DNA of 64,000 nucleotides from Lactonifactor longoviformis DSM 17459 (GCF_900129135.1 NZ_FQVI01000019.1:26403-90402); one strand, 5' to 3'; positions 46,264 to 55,680 are shown, counted from the stretch's first letter. Translations and numbers: made by a program. Notes: generated by a model from the letters alone, not told the origin.

Positions 46264-47025
46264 TTATTTTGCCTGGATTACATCAGCCATATTATACATC
46301 CCTGCCGGCTTTCCGCCCAGGAATTTGGCTGCTTCCACAGCTCCTTTTCCAAACACCGTCTTAGAATAGGCTGTATGGGAGAACGTTATGACCTCGTCCG
46401 GACCTGCAAAGATCACATCGTGATCCCCCACGATGGTCCCGCCTCTGACTGCGGAGATTCCTATTTCTTTTGGATCCCTCTGCTCTCTCCTCTGGCTTCT
46501 GTCGTATACATAATGATACTGGTGATCCATGGCCTCATTCAGGCTGTCTGCCAGTGCGATAGCAGTTCCGCTGGGGGCATCCAGTTTTAATTTGTGATGT
46601 TTTTCCACAATTTCCATATCAAATCCGGCTTCTGCCAAAACTTTGGCAGCGTCCTGTACAAGCTTTAACAGTGTATTAATACCAAGAGACATGTTAGCGG
46701 AACGCAGCACTGCCACTTCCCCGCTGATCCTCCGTGCTTTTTCCAGCTGCTCTTCACTGAGTCCGGTGGTGCACAAAACAACAGGCAGTTTTCTTCTCTC
46801 ACAGTAATCCAGCAGTCGGTCCGTTGCTTTTGCAGAAGAAAAGTCAATGAGAACATCTGCCTCTGTGTCACAGGTATCAATATCTGTAAATACAGGATAT
46901 TCACACCGGCCATTATCTGCCATATCAATACCGGCCACAATCTCCGCTGCCGAATCTTCTTTTACTAAACCGGAAATCACCTGCCCCATATGGCCGCAGC
47001 ATCCGTGCATTATAATCTTTGTCAT
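46264..47025 (-). CDS. dapB: 4-hydroxy-tetrahydrodipicolinate reductase DapB
   Basis: 253-aa enzyme reducing the DapA product with NAD(P)H in lysine/diaminopimelate synthesis. Cofactor loop HGCCGHMGQ near the start, and the catalytic motif EKHHKLKLDAPSGTA; substrate contacts in GGTIVGDHDVIFAG. Follows dapA by 21 bp; start after AAAAGAGG. Shares the riboswitch-controlled transcript. Confidence 0.96.
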   Translation of the reverse strand: MTKIIMHGCCGHMGQVISGLVKEDSAAEIVAGIDMADNGRCEYPVFTDIDTCDTEADVLIDFSSAKATDRLLDYCERRKLPVVLCTTGLSEEQLEKARRISGEVAVLRSANMSLGINTLLKLVQDAAKVLAEAGFDMEIVEKHHKLKLDAPSGTAIALADSLNEAMDHQYHYVYDRSQRREQRDPKEIGISAVRGGTIVGDHDVIFAGPDEVITFSHTAYSKTVFGKGAVEAAKFLGGKPAGMYNMADVIQAK

Positions 47026-47046
47026 CTGTTTATCCTCTTTTCTGTC

Positions 47047-47937
47047 TTAAGCCAGCTCTATGCCGAAATCCTTCATAGCCTGGGCTAATTTTTTCTGATT
47101 TTCTTCTTCCATGGTTGTCAAAGGCATTCTCAAAGGACCTACTTCTTTCCCCATAAGATTCAGGGCAGCCTTCACAGGAATTGGATTGACCTCGCTGAAC
47201 AGTGCGTTCACAAGGGGAAGTGCTTTGAGCTGCAGTGCACAGCTGCCTTTCACATCTCCCTCCAGATATTTGGCTGCAATCTCGTGTGTCTCTCTGGGTG
47301 CCACATTTGACAGTACGGAAATCACGCCTTTTCCTCCCAGTGACATAATAGGAACAATCTGATCATCATTTCCGGAATAGAGGTCAAGGTCATCCCCGGC
47401 AAGCTGCATGGTCTTAGCTACCTGTGCGATATTGCCTGTTGCCTCTTTAATGCCTGCAATGTTTTCTACATTTTTAGCGAGATAAGCCGCAGTCTCGGGG
47501 AGTATATTGCATCCGGTTCTGCTTGGCACATTATACATAATCAAAGGAATGCTGACAGCATTCGCAATTGCTGTGTAATGGGCGATCAGCCCCTTCTGAG
47601 TGGCCTTGTTGTAGTAAGGAGTAACAATCAGCAGGCCGTCTGCGCCGAACTTCTCTGCCTCCTGTGAAAGATAGATTGCAGTTTCCGTACAGTTGGAGCC
47701 TGTGCCGGCCACAACAGGTATTCTTTTCGCCACCTTGTCAACGGTGTATTTGATAGCCTCCAGATGCTCCTCATGAGTCAGGGTAGAAGATTCCCCGGTA
47801 GTGCCGCAGATAATAATGGCATCCGTTCCCCCCTCAATCTGAAATTCAATCAGTTCCCCCAATTTGTCAAAATTAACTTTCCCATTGTCGTACATAGGGG
47901 TAACAATCGCTACGCCTGCTCCTGTAAAAATAGCCAT
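47047..47937 (-). CDS. dapA: 4-hydroxy-tetrahydrodipicolinate synthase DapA
   Basis: 296-aa aldolase condensing pyruvate and aspartate semialdehyde. GTTGESSTLTHEE (Thr pair), YNVPSRTG (Tyr of the proton relay), and Schiff-base Lys in IKEATGN near residue 161. Start after GAAGGAGGAATT. First gene after the lysine riboswitch. Confidence 0.96.
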   Translation of the reverse strand: MAIFTGAGVAIVTPMYDNGKVNFDKLGELIEFQIEGGTDAIIICGTTGESSTLTHEEHLEAIKYTVDKVAKRIPVVAGTGSNCTETAIYLSQEAEKFGADGLLIVTPYYNKATQKGLIAHYTAIANAVSIPLIMYNVPSRTGCNILPETAAYLAKNVENIAGIKEATGNIAQVAKTMQLAGDDLDLYSGNDDQIVPIMSLGGKGVISVLSNVAPRETHEIAAKYLEGDVKGSCALQLKALPLVNALFSEVNPIPVKAALNLMGKEVGPLRMPLTTMEEENQKKLAQAMKDFGIELA

Positions 47938-47991
47938 AATAATTCCTCCTTCATTTCCACTCGGTTTTAGGTTTGCATATAATTCTGCTAA

Positions 47992-48024
47992 TAAAGAAAA
48001 GAGGCAAACCCGTAAGCCGCCTCT
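47992..48024 (-). terminator. Riboswitch terminator hairpin before dapA
   Basis: AGAGGC (48024-48019) pairs with GCCTCT (48005-48000), with G-U pairs inside, then TTTTCTTT. It lies between the aptamer and dapA and is the expected off-switch. An AAAGAAT/ATTCTTT pair between aptamer and terminator could form the alternative antiterminator helix. Confidence 0.8.
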
Positions 48025-48062
48025 AAAGAATACTACATTGTATCACATTTATGAATTCTTTG

Positions 48063-48223
48063 GATAGCGCACCATCTTACGATGACAGTCATGAAATTAT
48101 TCACTTCATGCCCAAGGTATAGGACTGCAGGGTTCCCACCCTTTCGGCGCCGTTTCCTTTTTTCTATCGTCATCTGTGCCTGCCACATCTGATAAAATAC
48201 TCATAAAAAGCGCAACCTCTATC
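48063..48223 (-). ncRNA. Lysine riboswitch (L box)
   Basis: The leader RNA matches the lysine aptamer: 5' GATAGAGGTTGCGC, AGTATTTTA, the GGCGCCGAAAGGG element, ACTGTCAT, and 3' GGTGCGCTATC; GATAG pairs with CTATC to close P1. About 161 nt long, followed by a terminator hairpin and then dapA. Lysine binding should allow termination. Together with the promoter this explains much of the 47938-48441 gap. The part 48275-48441 holds only an imperfect hairpin near 48385-48412. Confidence 0.9.
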
Positions 48224-48245
48224 ATTCTTTATATAATTTACAGTA

Positions 48246-48274
48246 ACTATAGCATTATTAAAAATCCTTGTCAA
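48246..48274 (-). promoter_or_regulatory. Promoter of the lysine riboswitch-dapA-dapB operon
   Basis: Consensus -35 TTGACA (48274-48269), 17-nt spacer, -10 TATAGT (48251-48246); transcript start about 16 nt before the aptamer. Confidence 0.85.
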
Positions 48275-48441
48275 TGCCTCTTTTATAAAAATATTATATT
48301 CAAAAACAAGGAGGATGAGATAACTTTTGTGCATGTAAAGTTTAAAAATTTAAAGATAAGAATAAGAGAATCACAGACTGACGGAGAAGGACTGCCCTTT
48401 AGACCGCAAGGCAGCTTCGCGGCACAGGGGCCTTCTACCCC

Positions 48442-49410
48442 TTACCCTTCAAACATCAAATCGTACGTATCCTCACGGACTCTAAGCAAATAATAGACTG
48501 CCTCATTGTACGGCGTAGGTATCCCGTACTTTTTTCCTTCCCTGCACACTGCCCCGTTCAGGAATTCTACCTCTGTCTTTCTCTGTTTGTAGACATCCAG
48601 TACGGTTGAGGTAAAATGGTGCTCGTCAAGAGGCACCTGAGCCATATTTTCACGCTCTTTTTTCCAGTATTCCTCAGCATCCATGGGCACTCCTTTGGCG
48701 GTGGCAACCTCACAGACCTCCCGGGCCAGTTCTTTCAGGAGTTTTCTGCCCTCCTCATGTCTCATAAAATCCTCCCCTGCCAGCTGTACCAGAGCACAGG
48801 GGGCATTATACAAAACATTGATAAACAGCTTGTCCCACATAATCGCCTCTGTCTGCTCCGACAGGGCTGCGGGGAATCCTCCCCTTTCCAGTATCTTTTC
48901 CATTTCCACAAAAAGATGCCGGTATGGGGTGTCCTTCTCAAGAGGGGAGAACCAGACGCCCTTGGGACTGTACGGAAATTTTACCCTTCCTGCGATTCTT
49001 CCCGGCGCCCTGAGGGTGGCAGATGCCTTTAACACTCCATATCCAATCTGCCCGGCGGAGAAGAACTCCTTTAGTATCTCCACGTTTCCCAGTCCGTTCT
49101 GCAGAGAAATTACAACCGTATCCTCTCCGAACAGTTCCCGGTTTGCTTCAATGCTGCTTCTCGTGTTCATTCCCTTAACCAGCAGGATCACCAGATCGCA
49201 GGCTCCTGCCTTTGAGGCATCTGAGGTAGCCATAGTTATCTTTACGGTTTCTTCTTCCTGTTCCTCCAGCTCCATATGGAGCCCTTCCTGTTCCACGGCC
49301 TGCATGTGCTGCACATAGGGATCCACAAAATATACCTCCGCGCCGCCCTTCATCAGATGCGCGCCTACCAGGGAGCCCATGGCGCCGGCTCCAAGAATTC
49401 CTATCTTCAT
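48442..49410 (-). CDS. Ketopantoate reductase-family 2-oxoacid reductase (PanE/ApbA)
   Basis: 322-aa NADPH-dependent reductase of the PanE/ApbA family. Cofactor motif GAGAMGSLVGAHL at the start; catalytic Lys in EAIMWDKLFINVLYNAPCAL; C-terminal Glu/Ser region FLNGAVCREGKKYGIPTPYN. Start after AGGGAGGAAG, overlapping the gamma subunit stop by ATGA. The position in a 2-oxoacid oxidoreductase operon, not a pantothenate one, suggests it interconverts a 2-hydroxy and a 2-oxo acid there. True PanE activity is not excluded. Confidence 0.85.
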   Translation of the reverse strand: MKIGILGAGAMGSLVGAHLMKGGAEVYFVDPYVQHMQAVEQEGLHMELEEQEEETVKITMATSDASKAGACDLVILLVKGMNTRSSIEANRELFGEDTVVISLQNGLGNVEILKEFFSAGQIGYGVLKASATLRAPGRIAGRVKFPYSPKGVWFSPLEKDTPYRHLFVEMEKILERGGFPAALSEQTEAIMWDKLFINVLYNAPCALVQLAGEDFMRHEEGRKLLKELAREVCEVATAKGVPMDAEEYWKKERENMAQVPLDEHHFTSTVLDVYKQRKTEVEFLNGAVCREGKKYGIPTPYNEAVYYLLRVREDTYDLMFEG

Positions 49411-49976
49411 AGACTTCCTCCCTTCTCATCCGCAGCCCTCTGGCTTCTGACCGCCTCCATCCCCCGGCGGAATGCCGCTATATTCAGCTCTGCAATCCGA
49501 GGCTTTTTCCCGAAGGCAGACCGGAGCACCTCCTCCATCACCGGGGGGGCCACGCTTCCGGTAGCTTCCACCACAGCGCCCAGCATAATTACATTCAGAA
49601 GCCGGTCATTTTTAAGTTCCTCCGCAATGTCGGAAGCCGGTATCCTATATACCGTTCCCCTATTCCCCTCCGGCATTGTCCTGACCAGAGAGGTGTTCAC
49701 GATATAGCAGCCTCCGTCCTTTAAGCATTGGCTTTGGGCTGCACAAGATTCCTCGTCAAAAAAAGCCATGCAGTCATAAGACGCCGTTACCTGCGCCCCC
49801 ACCTCTCTGTCCGAGAGAATCAGAGTGGTATACGTATAACCGTTTCTCATGGCAGGCGCGTATTCCGAATACGAGGTGGCATATTGATGTGCCTCCACCG
49901 CGGCCAGCCCTAACAGCTTCCCCCCAAGGACTACTCCCTGACCTCCCAGGCCTCCTAAAAAGATTTTATTTTCCAT
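49407..49976 (-). CDS. 2-oxoacid:ferredoxin oxidoreductase, gamma subunit
   Basis: 189-aa subunit of the POR/KOR gamma type: FLGGLGGQGVVLGGKLLG at the N-terminus, YSEYAPAMRNGYTYTTLILSDREVGA, and the domain closing with GAVVEATGSVAPPVMEEVLRSAFGKK. The family donates part of the active site and CoA contact. Follows beta by 2 bp and couples to the PanE-like gene. Confidence 0.92.
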   Translation of the reverse strand: MENKIFLGGLGGQGVVLGGKLLGLAAVEAHQYATSYSEYAPAMRNGYTYTTLILSDREVGAQVTASYDCMAFFDEESCAAQSQCLKDGGCYIVNTSLVRTMPEGNRGTVYRIPASDIAEELKNDRLLNVIMLGAVVEATGSVAPPVMEEVLRSAFGKKPRIAELNIAAFRRGMEAVRSQRAADEKGGSL

Positions 49977-49978
49977 AC

Positions 49979-50716
49979 CTATTCTCCTTTAAAAACACCG
50001 ATTGGATACTGACGCTCAGACATCTCTTTAATGTGTTCAATAGACTGCAGAGGCGTCATATGCCAGTTCGTGGGACAATTAGACAAGAATTCAATAAAGG
50101 CAAACCCCTTGTGTTCTGTCTGAAGACGGAATGCTTTCTCTAATGCCTTTTTTGCCTGCATTACATGTTTCGGATCGTACACCGCCATCCGGGCAGAATA
50201 CTGGGTGCCCTCTACCTGAGCCAGAATCTCTGCCAGATTAATGGGATATCCTTCCCGGTCAGCGCTTCTTCCCCGGGGGGAGGTAGTTGATTTCTGTCCC
50301 ATCAGTGTTGTGGGCGCCATCTGCCCCCCTGTATTGGCAAACAGTGAATTATTCACCATAACCACCGTAAGATTTTCATTTCTGGCCGCCGCATGGATCA
50401 CATCTCCGATCCCAATGGCCGCGTCCGCCCCGTCTCCGTCCCAGCACAATACAAAATGGTCCGGATCCGCCCTTTTGATTCCCGTTCCCACAGCAGCCGA
50501 TCTCCCCAGCCCAACCATCACTGTGTTAATATTAATGCAGAAATCCTGCTGGGGCCCGCAGCCGGGAGGGAACAGCAGCGTCGTATTTTCCGGAGCAATC
50601 TTCAGTTCATCCATGGTGTCCAGAATTAATTTCCCTATCAGTCCGTGCATACACCCGGAGCACAAAGGATGGCTGCCCTTGTACAGTTTCGATCGTTCAT
50701 AAACAACCTGTTCCAT
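49979..50716 (-). CDS. 2-oxoacid:ferredoxin oxidoreductase, beta subunit
   Basis: 245-aa TPP-binding subunit: GSHPLCSGCMHGLIGK with Cys ligands of a proximal iron-sulfur cluster, GDGADAAIGIGDVIHAAARNENLTVVMVNN (TPP/Mg motif) and CPTNWHMTP. Substrate class (pyruvate, 2-oxoglutarate, branched or aryl 2-oxo acid) is not set by these motifs. ATG at 50716 overlaps the alpha-subunit TGA by 1 nt. Confidence 0.92.
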   Translation of the reverse strand: MEQVVYERSKLYKGSHPLCSGCMHGLIGKLILDTMDELKIAPENTTLLFPPGCGPQQDFCININTVMVGLGRSAAVGTGIKRADPDHFVLCWDGDGADAAIGIGDVIHAAARNENLTVVMVNNSLFANTGGQMAPTTLMGQKSTTSPRGRSADREGYPINLAEILAQVEGTQYSARMAVYDPKHVMQAKKALEKAFRLQTEHKGFAFIEFLSNCPTNWHMTPLQSIEHIKEMSERQYPIGVFKGE

Positions 50717-51798
50717 CAGTCACCGCTCCCTTCCATCTGTTGTTTGACATGGCAGACTACCTCTTCCGGCGTCACCAGCATACCGCCGCCCCTGCCGTAG
50801 AAGTCCACCTCAATCCGGCCTTTTACACTCCGTTCCACATCCTCCAGCATCTGGCCGGGAATCGCCATCTCCACGCAGATGGCTTTTTTTATCCTCTCAT
50901 AATGCAAACTCCCAATCTGCTTCCGCGGAAATGGAAATAGTGTGACAGGGCGGAACAACCCCGCCTTTACGCCCTCTTTTCTCAGCTGCCGCACTGCTTC
51001 TCTTACGATACGCCCCACGGACCCATAGGCAAAGAGAACCACTTCCGCATCCTCCAGCATAAATTCCTCGTATCTGGTTTCCTTTTCTTCCCACTGTTTA
51101 TACTTATCGGCCAGCTTTATGCAGAATTCTTCCTGTGAAGAAACCGGAAGAAGCATGGACTGGCAGATCCGTTTATCCTCAAACTTCATACTGTCTCTTT
51201 TGGTAATCAGCCAGGAAGATTTATCGGGTAATTCAGAAAGAGCTCTGAGAGGCGGAAGCTCCACCACCTCTGTAGTGGCAGCAAGAAGCTTATCTGTGAG
51301 CACTACGACAGGCGTACGGTACCGATCTGCAATATCAAAGCTCTCATAAACTATATGTACTGCCTCCTGGATCGTGCTGGGAGAGATAACGAAGGCTCTG
51401 CCCCCTCCAGCACCCAGCCCCTTTACCGCATACAGATAATCCTGGCTGCACCCGCCGATTCCTCCCATTCCAGGCCCCGGCCTGGCCACGTCAATAAAAA
51501 CACAGGGGGCCTCACAGCCTATGATAAAGCTGATGCCCTCTGCCATCAGAGAAAAACCCGGACCCGAGGTACTGGTCATACAGCGGAGCCCTCCGTAGCT
51601 TGCCCCTAATAAAATGTTAGCAGACACTACCTCGCTTTCTGCCTGGATAAAGCTTCCTCCCACCTCCGGAAGCCGGCCGGATAAGTACTCCGGCATAGGG
51701 CTCTGGGGGGTAATGGGAAAACCGGCAAACAGCCGGCACCCGGCCGCTACCGCAGCTTCTGCCATAGCCACATTGCCGTCTATAAATTTGGTTGACAT
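50716..51798 (-). CDS. 2-oxoacid:ferredoxin oxidoreductase, alpha subunit
   Basis: 360-aa alpha subunit with Pyr domain: FIDGNVAMAEAAVAAGCRLFAGFPITPQSPMPEYLS, IQAESEVVSANILLGASYGG, TSTSGPGFSLMAEG, and the C-terminal transketolase-like swivel domain FAYGSVGRIVREAVRQLRKEGVKAGLFRP. The ATG at 51798 follows TAGGAGGG; the frame is open 25 codons upstream without support. Length is close to the KorA type, not the long PorA fusion. Confidence 0.92.
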   Translation of the reverse strand: MSTKFIDGNVAMAEAAVAAGCRLFAGFPITPQSPMPEYLSGRLPEVGGSFIQAESEVVSANILLGASYGGLRCMTSTSGPGFSLMAEGISFIIGCEAPCVFIDVARPGPGMGGIGGCSQDYLYAVKGLGAGGGRAFVISPSTIQEAVHIVYESFDIADRYRTPVVVLTDKLLAATTEVVELPPLRALSELPDKSSWLITKRDSMKFEDKRICQSMLLPVSSQEEFCIKLADKYKQWEEKETRYEEFMLEDAEVVLFAYGSVGRIVREAVRQLRKEGVKAGLFRPVTLFPFPRKQIGSLHYERIKKAICVEMAIPGQMLEDVERSVKGRIEVDFYGRGGGMLVTPEEVVCHVKQQMEGSGD

Positions 51799-51888
51799 AA
51801 TTTCCCTCCTATTCCATCTCCTGGTTTCTGACACTCTGCCGTCCCGGTGCGGATCACACTTATCTTCACCCACCGGAAGGCCTGTGTC

Positions 51889-52104
51889 TTATCTGCTTTC
51901 CCGATAAACAGTAATTGCTGCATCAGGGCACATTAAGGCACATATTTTACATGCCGTACAGACACCTTCCTCCGCTCCCGGCTCCGCATATTTAAACCCC
52001 AGGGAATTAAATTTACTGCCCAAATGAATCAACGCCTTCGGGCAGTAAGTAATACAGAAACCGCATCCCTTGCACAGCTCCTCATCAATAACAATTCGGT
52101 TCAT
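51889..52104 (-). CDS. 2-oxoacid oxidoreductase delta subunit (2[4Fe-4S] ferredoxin)
   Basis: 71-aa ferredoxin with two cluster motifs, CKGCGFCITYCPK and CTACKICALMCPD. Takes electrons from the oxidoreductase. It precedes alpha by 90 bp, giving the order delta-alpha-beta-gamma typical of korDABC. Confidence 0.93.
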   Translation of the reverse strand: MNRIVIDEELCKGCGFCITYCPKALIHLGSKFNSLGFKYAEPGAEEGVCTACKICALMCPDAAITVYRESR

Positions 52105-52127
52105 ACTTCTACCTCCGCAGTACCTAG

Positions 52128-53438
52128 CTAAATTATCAGCTGCTTTTTCGCCTGATAGGTCAGTTCCTCACGAAACCTCGGATGTGCGATGGCGATAAGC
52201 GCTTTTGCTTTTTCACTGAGTGTGCGGTTTCTCATCTCCGCCACTCCATACTCTGTAACAATAAAATGCGTGTCGTTGCGGGGGGTGGTAACCGCAGAGC
52301 CCGGGGGCAGCGTCAGCGTAATCTTTGATATACTGGTGCCGTCCGCCTTTTCCAAACTGGATCTCATGGCAATAAAGGATTTTCCGCCCTTGGATCCCCG
52401 CACTCCCCGGACAAAGTCAAGCTGCCCGCCGCTCCCCGCATAAGTGTCAAGCCCAATACACTCAGAGCATACCTGACCCCGCAGGTCTACCGCCATACAG
52501 GAATTAATGGATATCATATTGTCATTTTGGGCAATGGTTTCCGGGTGATTCACCCAGGACAGGCGCTCAAAATAAAGCTCCTTATTCTCATGGACAAATT
52601 TATAGGTGTCTCTGGTCCCCTGGAGAAACCCTGCCACTGACTGGCCGGGACGGATTTGTTTTTGGCTGTTATCCACCACTCCTTTTTCCATCAGTACTCT
52701 CATAACATCGGTAAAGACCTCTGTGTGGATTCCCAGGTGTCTGTGATGTTCCAGAAAATTTCCCACAGCGCTGGGCACGCCTCCAACCCCCAGCTGAATC
52801 ACGGATCCGTCATCTATCCTCTCCACAATATGCTGAGCCATTTTCTTTTCCAATTCCGTGGGAACCATATCCGGTATCTCTGCCAGCACGGTATCCATCT
52901 CACACAGCGCCTCAGCTTCGCTGATATGTATTCTGTTAAAGTCTGTGTTTATCATGGGCAGGTTCCGGTTCACCTGCAGAATCACCTTTGCCCCGCTGTC
53001 GATGGAGACTCTCCCCGGTCCGGGACAGATTCCCATGTAGAGATAGCCTTCTTCATCCATAGGGGATACGTGACAGAGGACATAGTCCGGACGTATCCGC
53101 TCCCGGAACATCTCCTCGATCTTGCTGAAATGGGTGAGAAGGTGATCTATCTTTATCCCTCTCTTGATCGCCTGAGCCTCTGGTTTTGTCATATAGCTGA
53201 TCCCCACAGAAAAGTTTTCTTCGGCACCGTCGCTGTATAACCGCTGATAGATATGGGGGTTTGCAATCCCCATCATGGAATAAAGATATAGGGGATGAAA
53301 CCTCTCCCTCTGTTCATAGAGCGCCTCCGCCAGGGCAGCCGGTTCGCTGCACAGAAGAACACGGCTCTGGGAGGGGATTCCGGCCACCGCCTCACCGGGG
53401 GAACAGCATTTTCTTTTATATTCGTTTAAAAAATCCAT
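52128..53438 (-). CDS. Acetyl-CoA hydrolase/CoA-transferase family (4-hydroxybutyrate type)
   Basis: 436-aa CoA-transferase, class like 4-hydroxybutyrate or butyryl-CoA:acetate CoA-transferase. The catalytic Glu is in HLGIHTEVF near residue 240; QLGVGGVPSAV before it and SGGQLDFVRG after it bind CoA. ATG at 53438 follows AGAGGTGA. Located 24 bp before the ferredoxin gene, so it would exchange CoA with the acyl-CoA made by the oxidoreductase, conserving energy or activating the substrate. The acyl group is unknown. Confidence 0.9.
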   Translation of the reverse strand: MDFLNEYKRKCCSPGEAVAGIPSQSRVLLCSEPAALAEALYEQRERFHPLYLYSMMGIANPHIYQRLYSDGAEENFSVGISYMTKPEAQAIKRGIKIDHLLTHFSKIEEMFRERIRPDYVLCHVSPMDEEGYLYMGICPGPGRVSIDSGAKVILQVNRNLPMINTDFNRIHISEAEALCEMDTVLAEIPDMVPTELEKKMAQHIVERIDDGSVIQLGVGGVPSAVGNFLEHHRHLGIHTEVFTDVMRVLMEKGVVDNSQKQIRPGQSVAGFLQGTRDTYKFVHENKELYFERLSWVNHPETIAQNDNMISINSCMAVDLRGQVCSECIGLDTYAGSGGQLDFVRGVRGSKGGKSFIAMRSSLEKADGTSISKITLTLPPGSAVTTPRNDTHFIVTEYGVAEMRNRTLSEKAKALIAIAHPRFREELTYQAKKQLII

Positions 53439-53481
53439 GGTTCTTTCACCTCTTTTCATAGAAACACAGCATAGAAACCTA

Positions 53482-53542
53482 ATAATCCTGAATTACTCTT
53501 GTAAAATTGACTTACAAATCAACATGAATAATCCAGGATTAT
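53482..53542 (-). other. Branched inverted repeats between TRAP and CoA-transferase genes
   Basis: ATAATCCTG (53482-53490) pairs with CAGGATTAT (53534-53542), and TTGTAA with TTACAA inside (53499-53517). It lies in the 118-bp gap and has no T-run, so it may control read-through from the TRAP genes. Confidence 0.4.
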
Positions 53543-53556
53543 ATAGTCTCCATTGC

Positions 53557-55536
53557 TCAGACAGCAGCAGATGTAACTAATTTCTTTTTATTCTTTTTCC
53601 ATTTTGCTACGTGAGACACCGTGGCAGCTGCAAAGAGCGCCAGGCCAATGATGCACAATATATTCATGCTCATAAAGATATAGAGAATTAATGCCAGGAA
53701 GCTGAGGAAAAACATTGCCCGCTCCAGCAGCGTAAGATCCGTACAGAAATAGTTCACCCAGCAGAACTGCGCCGCTACGGTAAGCACAATGACCGACAGG
53801 AGCTGAATATATGAGGTGGGATCCGTCAGACTTCCCTCCAGAAGCAGAACCGGTGCATAGACAAATAAAAACGGAGCCAGGAAGGAAACGCCGCAGATCT
53901 TACAGCACTCTATTGCAGTCTTGCCATATGGTGTTCCGGATATCTGTGTGCCCACCAGAGTGGTTAGGGCTACCGGCGGTGTAATCGTTGAGTAGGAAGC
54001 CGGATAGACACAGAAGAAGTGGGCCGTGGCATAGGCAATCCCAAGCTTCTGCAGCGCGGGGACCGCAAATGCTGCCGCGGTAAAGTACGCTGCCACAGAC
54101 ACGCCTGCCATACCTGCTATAATACTGGCGATATAGAGAATCAGAAGGGCCAGGAATAAAGATCCATGGCTCCAGCTCTCAATACCTGAAGTAAGCTTTA
54201 CGCCCATTCCGCTGGTGGTGAAGGTACACACAAGCATACCGATAACCGCACAGCAGGCACCCATCTGCGCCCCCTGCTTTGCTCCTTCCACAAATCCGTC
54301 TATCAGCGCACGAACCTTTGGTCTGTGCCTCTTTGGCGCCAGATAGCTCATGACAATAACAGAGATAATAGCCCAAAAGCCGCAGATCATAACAGATTTC
54401 CCCTGGATCAGCAAAGTGATAATAATGATAAAAGGTACTACAAATGCCGGGCCTTTCCACTTCATTACGTCCCAGTCCACCACCGGTTTTTCCACAATCC
54501 TTGTTCTGAGCTCCGGGGTCTTCAAAGCATGAAGATGGGCATACAGAGACAGGGACAGGTAATAAAGAATAGCCGAAACAATAGCCATTTTACATATGGT
54601 CCAATAGGGGATTCCGGCATATCCAGCCATAGAAAAAGCTACAATTCCCATAACCGGCGGAAGGATCTGTCCTCCGTTAGACCCCACACAGGAAATGGCT
54701 GTAGCAGTCGTAGGATTGTACCCGTTCTTTTTCATGTTATCGATGCAGTAAGGTCCGGTCATAGTTACATTTGCAATGGCATTTCCGCATACCATGCCAA
54801 CCATTGCCGTATTCACAACGCTAATCTGAGCGCTTCCGGAGCGGAAGCGTCCCACAGTCCATTTTCCAAACTCTCCGAAAAACTTCTGCACTCCTGTGGC
54901 TGACATTACACCCCCGAAGACACAGAATAAAAAGGTATAATTCGCCGATATGGTCAGCGTACTGTCGTACAGCCCTGTGGTCAGTCCTATAGACAGGTTG
55001 GAGATTGTCCTGCTGAAGGGAAGGGCACTTGTGTGAAAGGGGCCGGGCATCATCTTTCCGAAAAACGGATAGATGCAGACAATAATTACAAGAATGGGGA
55101 TAAATTTTCCAAACCCCAGCCAGCATGCATAGAGTGCCAGGACAATCATGGTACATCCCACTACAATATCCAGGTTTGTGCTGACCCACTGGCGGACTCT
55201 CAGAGCCTCCAGATTACAGCAGACATAGATGGTAAACGCAAATGTGAGAGCCACTGATAAAAATAAGAACGCATTATGTATTTTGCTCTCGCTCTTTTTT
55301 GCTGTGGACAGAAACAAAATTATAAACGAAAAAAACATATGCATCGTCAGATATACTTCCTGCTGCAGAAACGATTTCTTAGCACAGATCATATGCATGA
55401 TGCACATAGCCAGACAGAACACAACCAGCAGATAATCATAGACTTTTTCCGGCAGGACACCCCCGTAAGCTTTCACTTCAACCGCCTGCTCTATGGCCTG
55501 TTCTGCCTTATCTTTCTTTTTCTTGCCAAATCCCAT
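53557..55536 (-). CDS. TRAP transporter fused permease (4TM/12TM), TAXI type
   Basis: 659-aa integral membrane protein combining small (DctQ-like) and large (DctM-like) TRAP subunits, with roughly 15-17 membrane segments. Family phrases: GLTTGLYDSTLTISANYTFLF, VNTAMVGMVCGNAIANVTMTGPYCIDNMKK, CVGSNGGQILPPVMGIVAFSMAGYAGIPYW, and SYSTITPPVALTTLVGTQISG. Start after CAAAGGAGGTG. Uses a sodium or proton gradient to import a carboxylate bound by the TAXI protein upstream. Confidence 0.94.
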   Translation of the reverse strand: MGFGKKKKDKAEQAIEQAVEVKAYGGVLPEKVYDYLLVVFCLAMCIMHMICAKKSFLQQEVYLTMHMFFSFIILFLSTAKKSESKIHNAFLFLSVALTFAFTIYVCCNLEALRVRQWVSTNLDIVVGCTMIVLALYACWLGFGKFIPILVIIVCIYPFFGKMMPGPFHTSALPFSRTISNLSIGLTTGLYDSTLTISANYTFLFCVFGGVMSATGVQKFFGEFGKWTVGRFRSGSAQISVVNTAMVGMVCGNAIANVTMTGPYCIDNMKKNGYNPTTATAISCVGSNGGQILPPVMGIVAFSMAGYAGIPYWTICKMAIVSAILYYLSLSLYAHLHALKTPELRTRIVEKPVVDWDVMKWKGPAFVVPFIIIITLLIQGKSVMICGFWAIISVIVMSYLAPKRHRPKVRALIDGFVEGAKQGAQMGACCAVIGMLVCTFTTSGMGVKLTSGIESWSHGSLFLALLILYIASIIAGMAGVSVAAYFTAAAFAVPALQKLGIAYATAHFFCVYPASYSTITPPVALTTLVGTQISGTPYGKTAIECCKICGVSFLAPFLFVYAPVLLLEGSLTDPTSYIQLLSVIVLTVAAQFCWVNYFCTDLTLLERAMFFLSFLALILYIFMSMNILCIIGLALFAAATVSHVAKWKKNKKKLVTSAAV

Positions 55537-55619
55537 CTGTACACCTCCTTTGAGTACTTATGGCTGTTTCATTTATTCTTATCAATATGGTATTATTTTC
55601 ACTCTTAATAATCTTTCAG

Positions 55620-55680
55620 GGATGCTGCGAATGCCTCTCTGCCGGGACAGGATACAAAAAGATACCATCCGCAGCCATCC
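55620..55680 (-). other. Stem-loop between TAXI binding protein and permease genes
   Basis: GGAT-GCTGCG-ATG type arms (55620-55633 and 55666-55680), about 13 pairs with one bulge and a 32-nt loop, and no T-run. Probably raises binding-protein over permease output. The rest of 55537-55787 shows nothing else. Confidence 0.5.
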
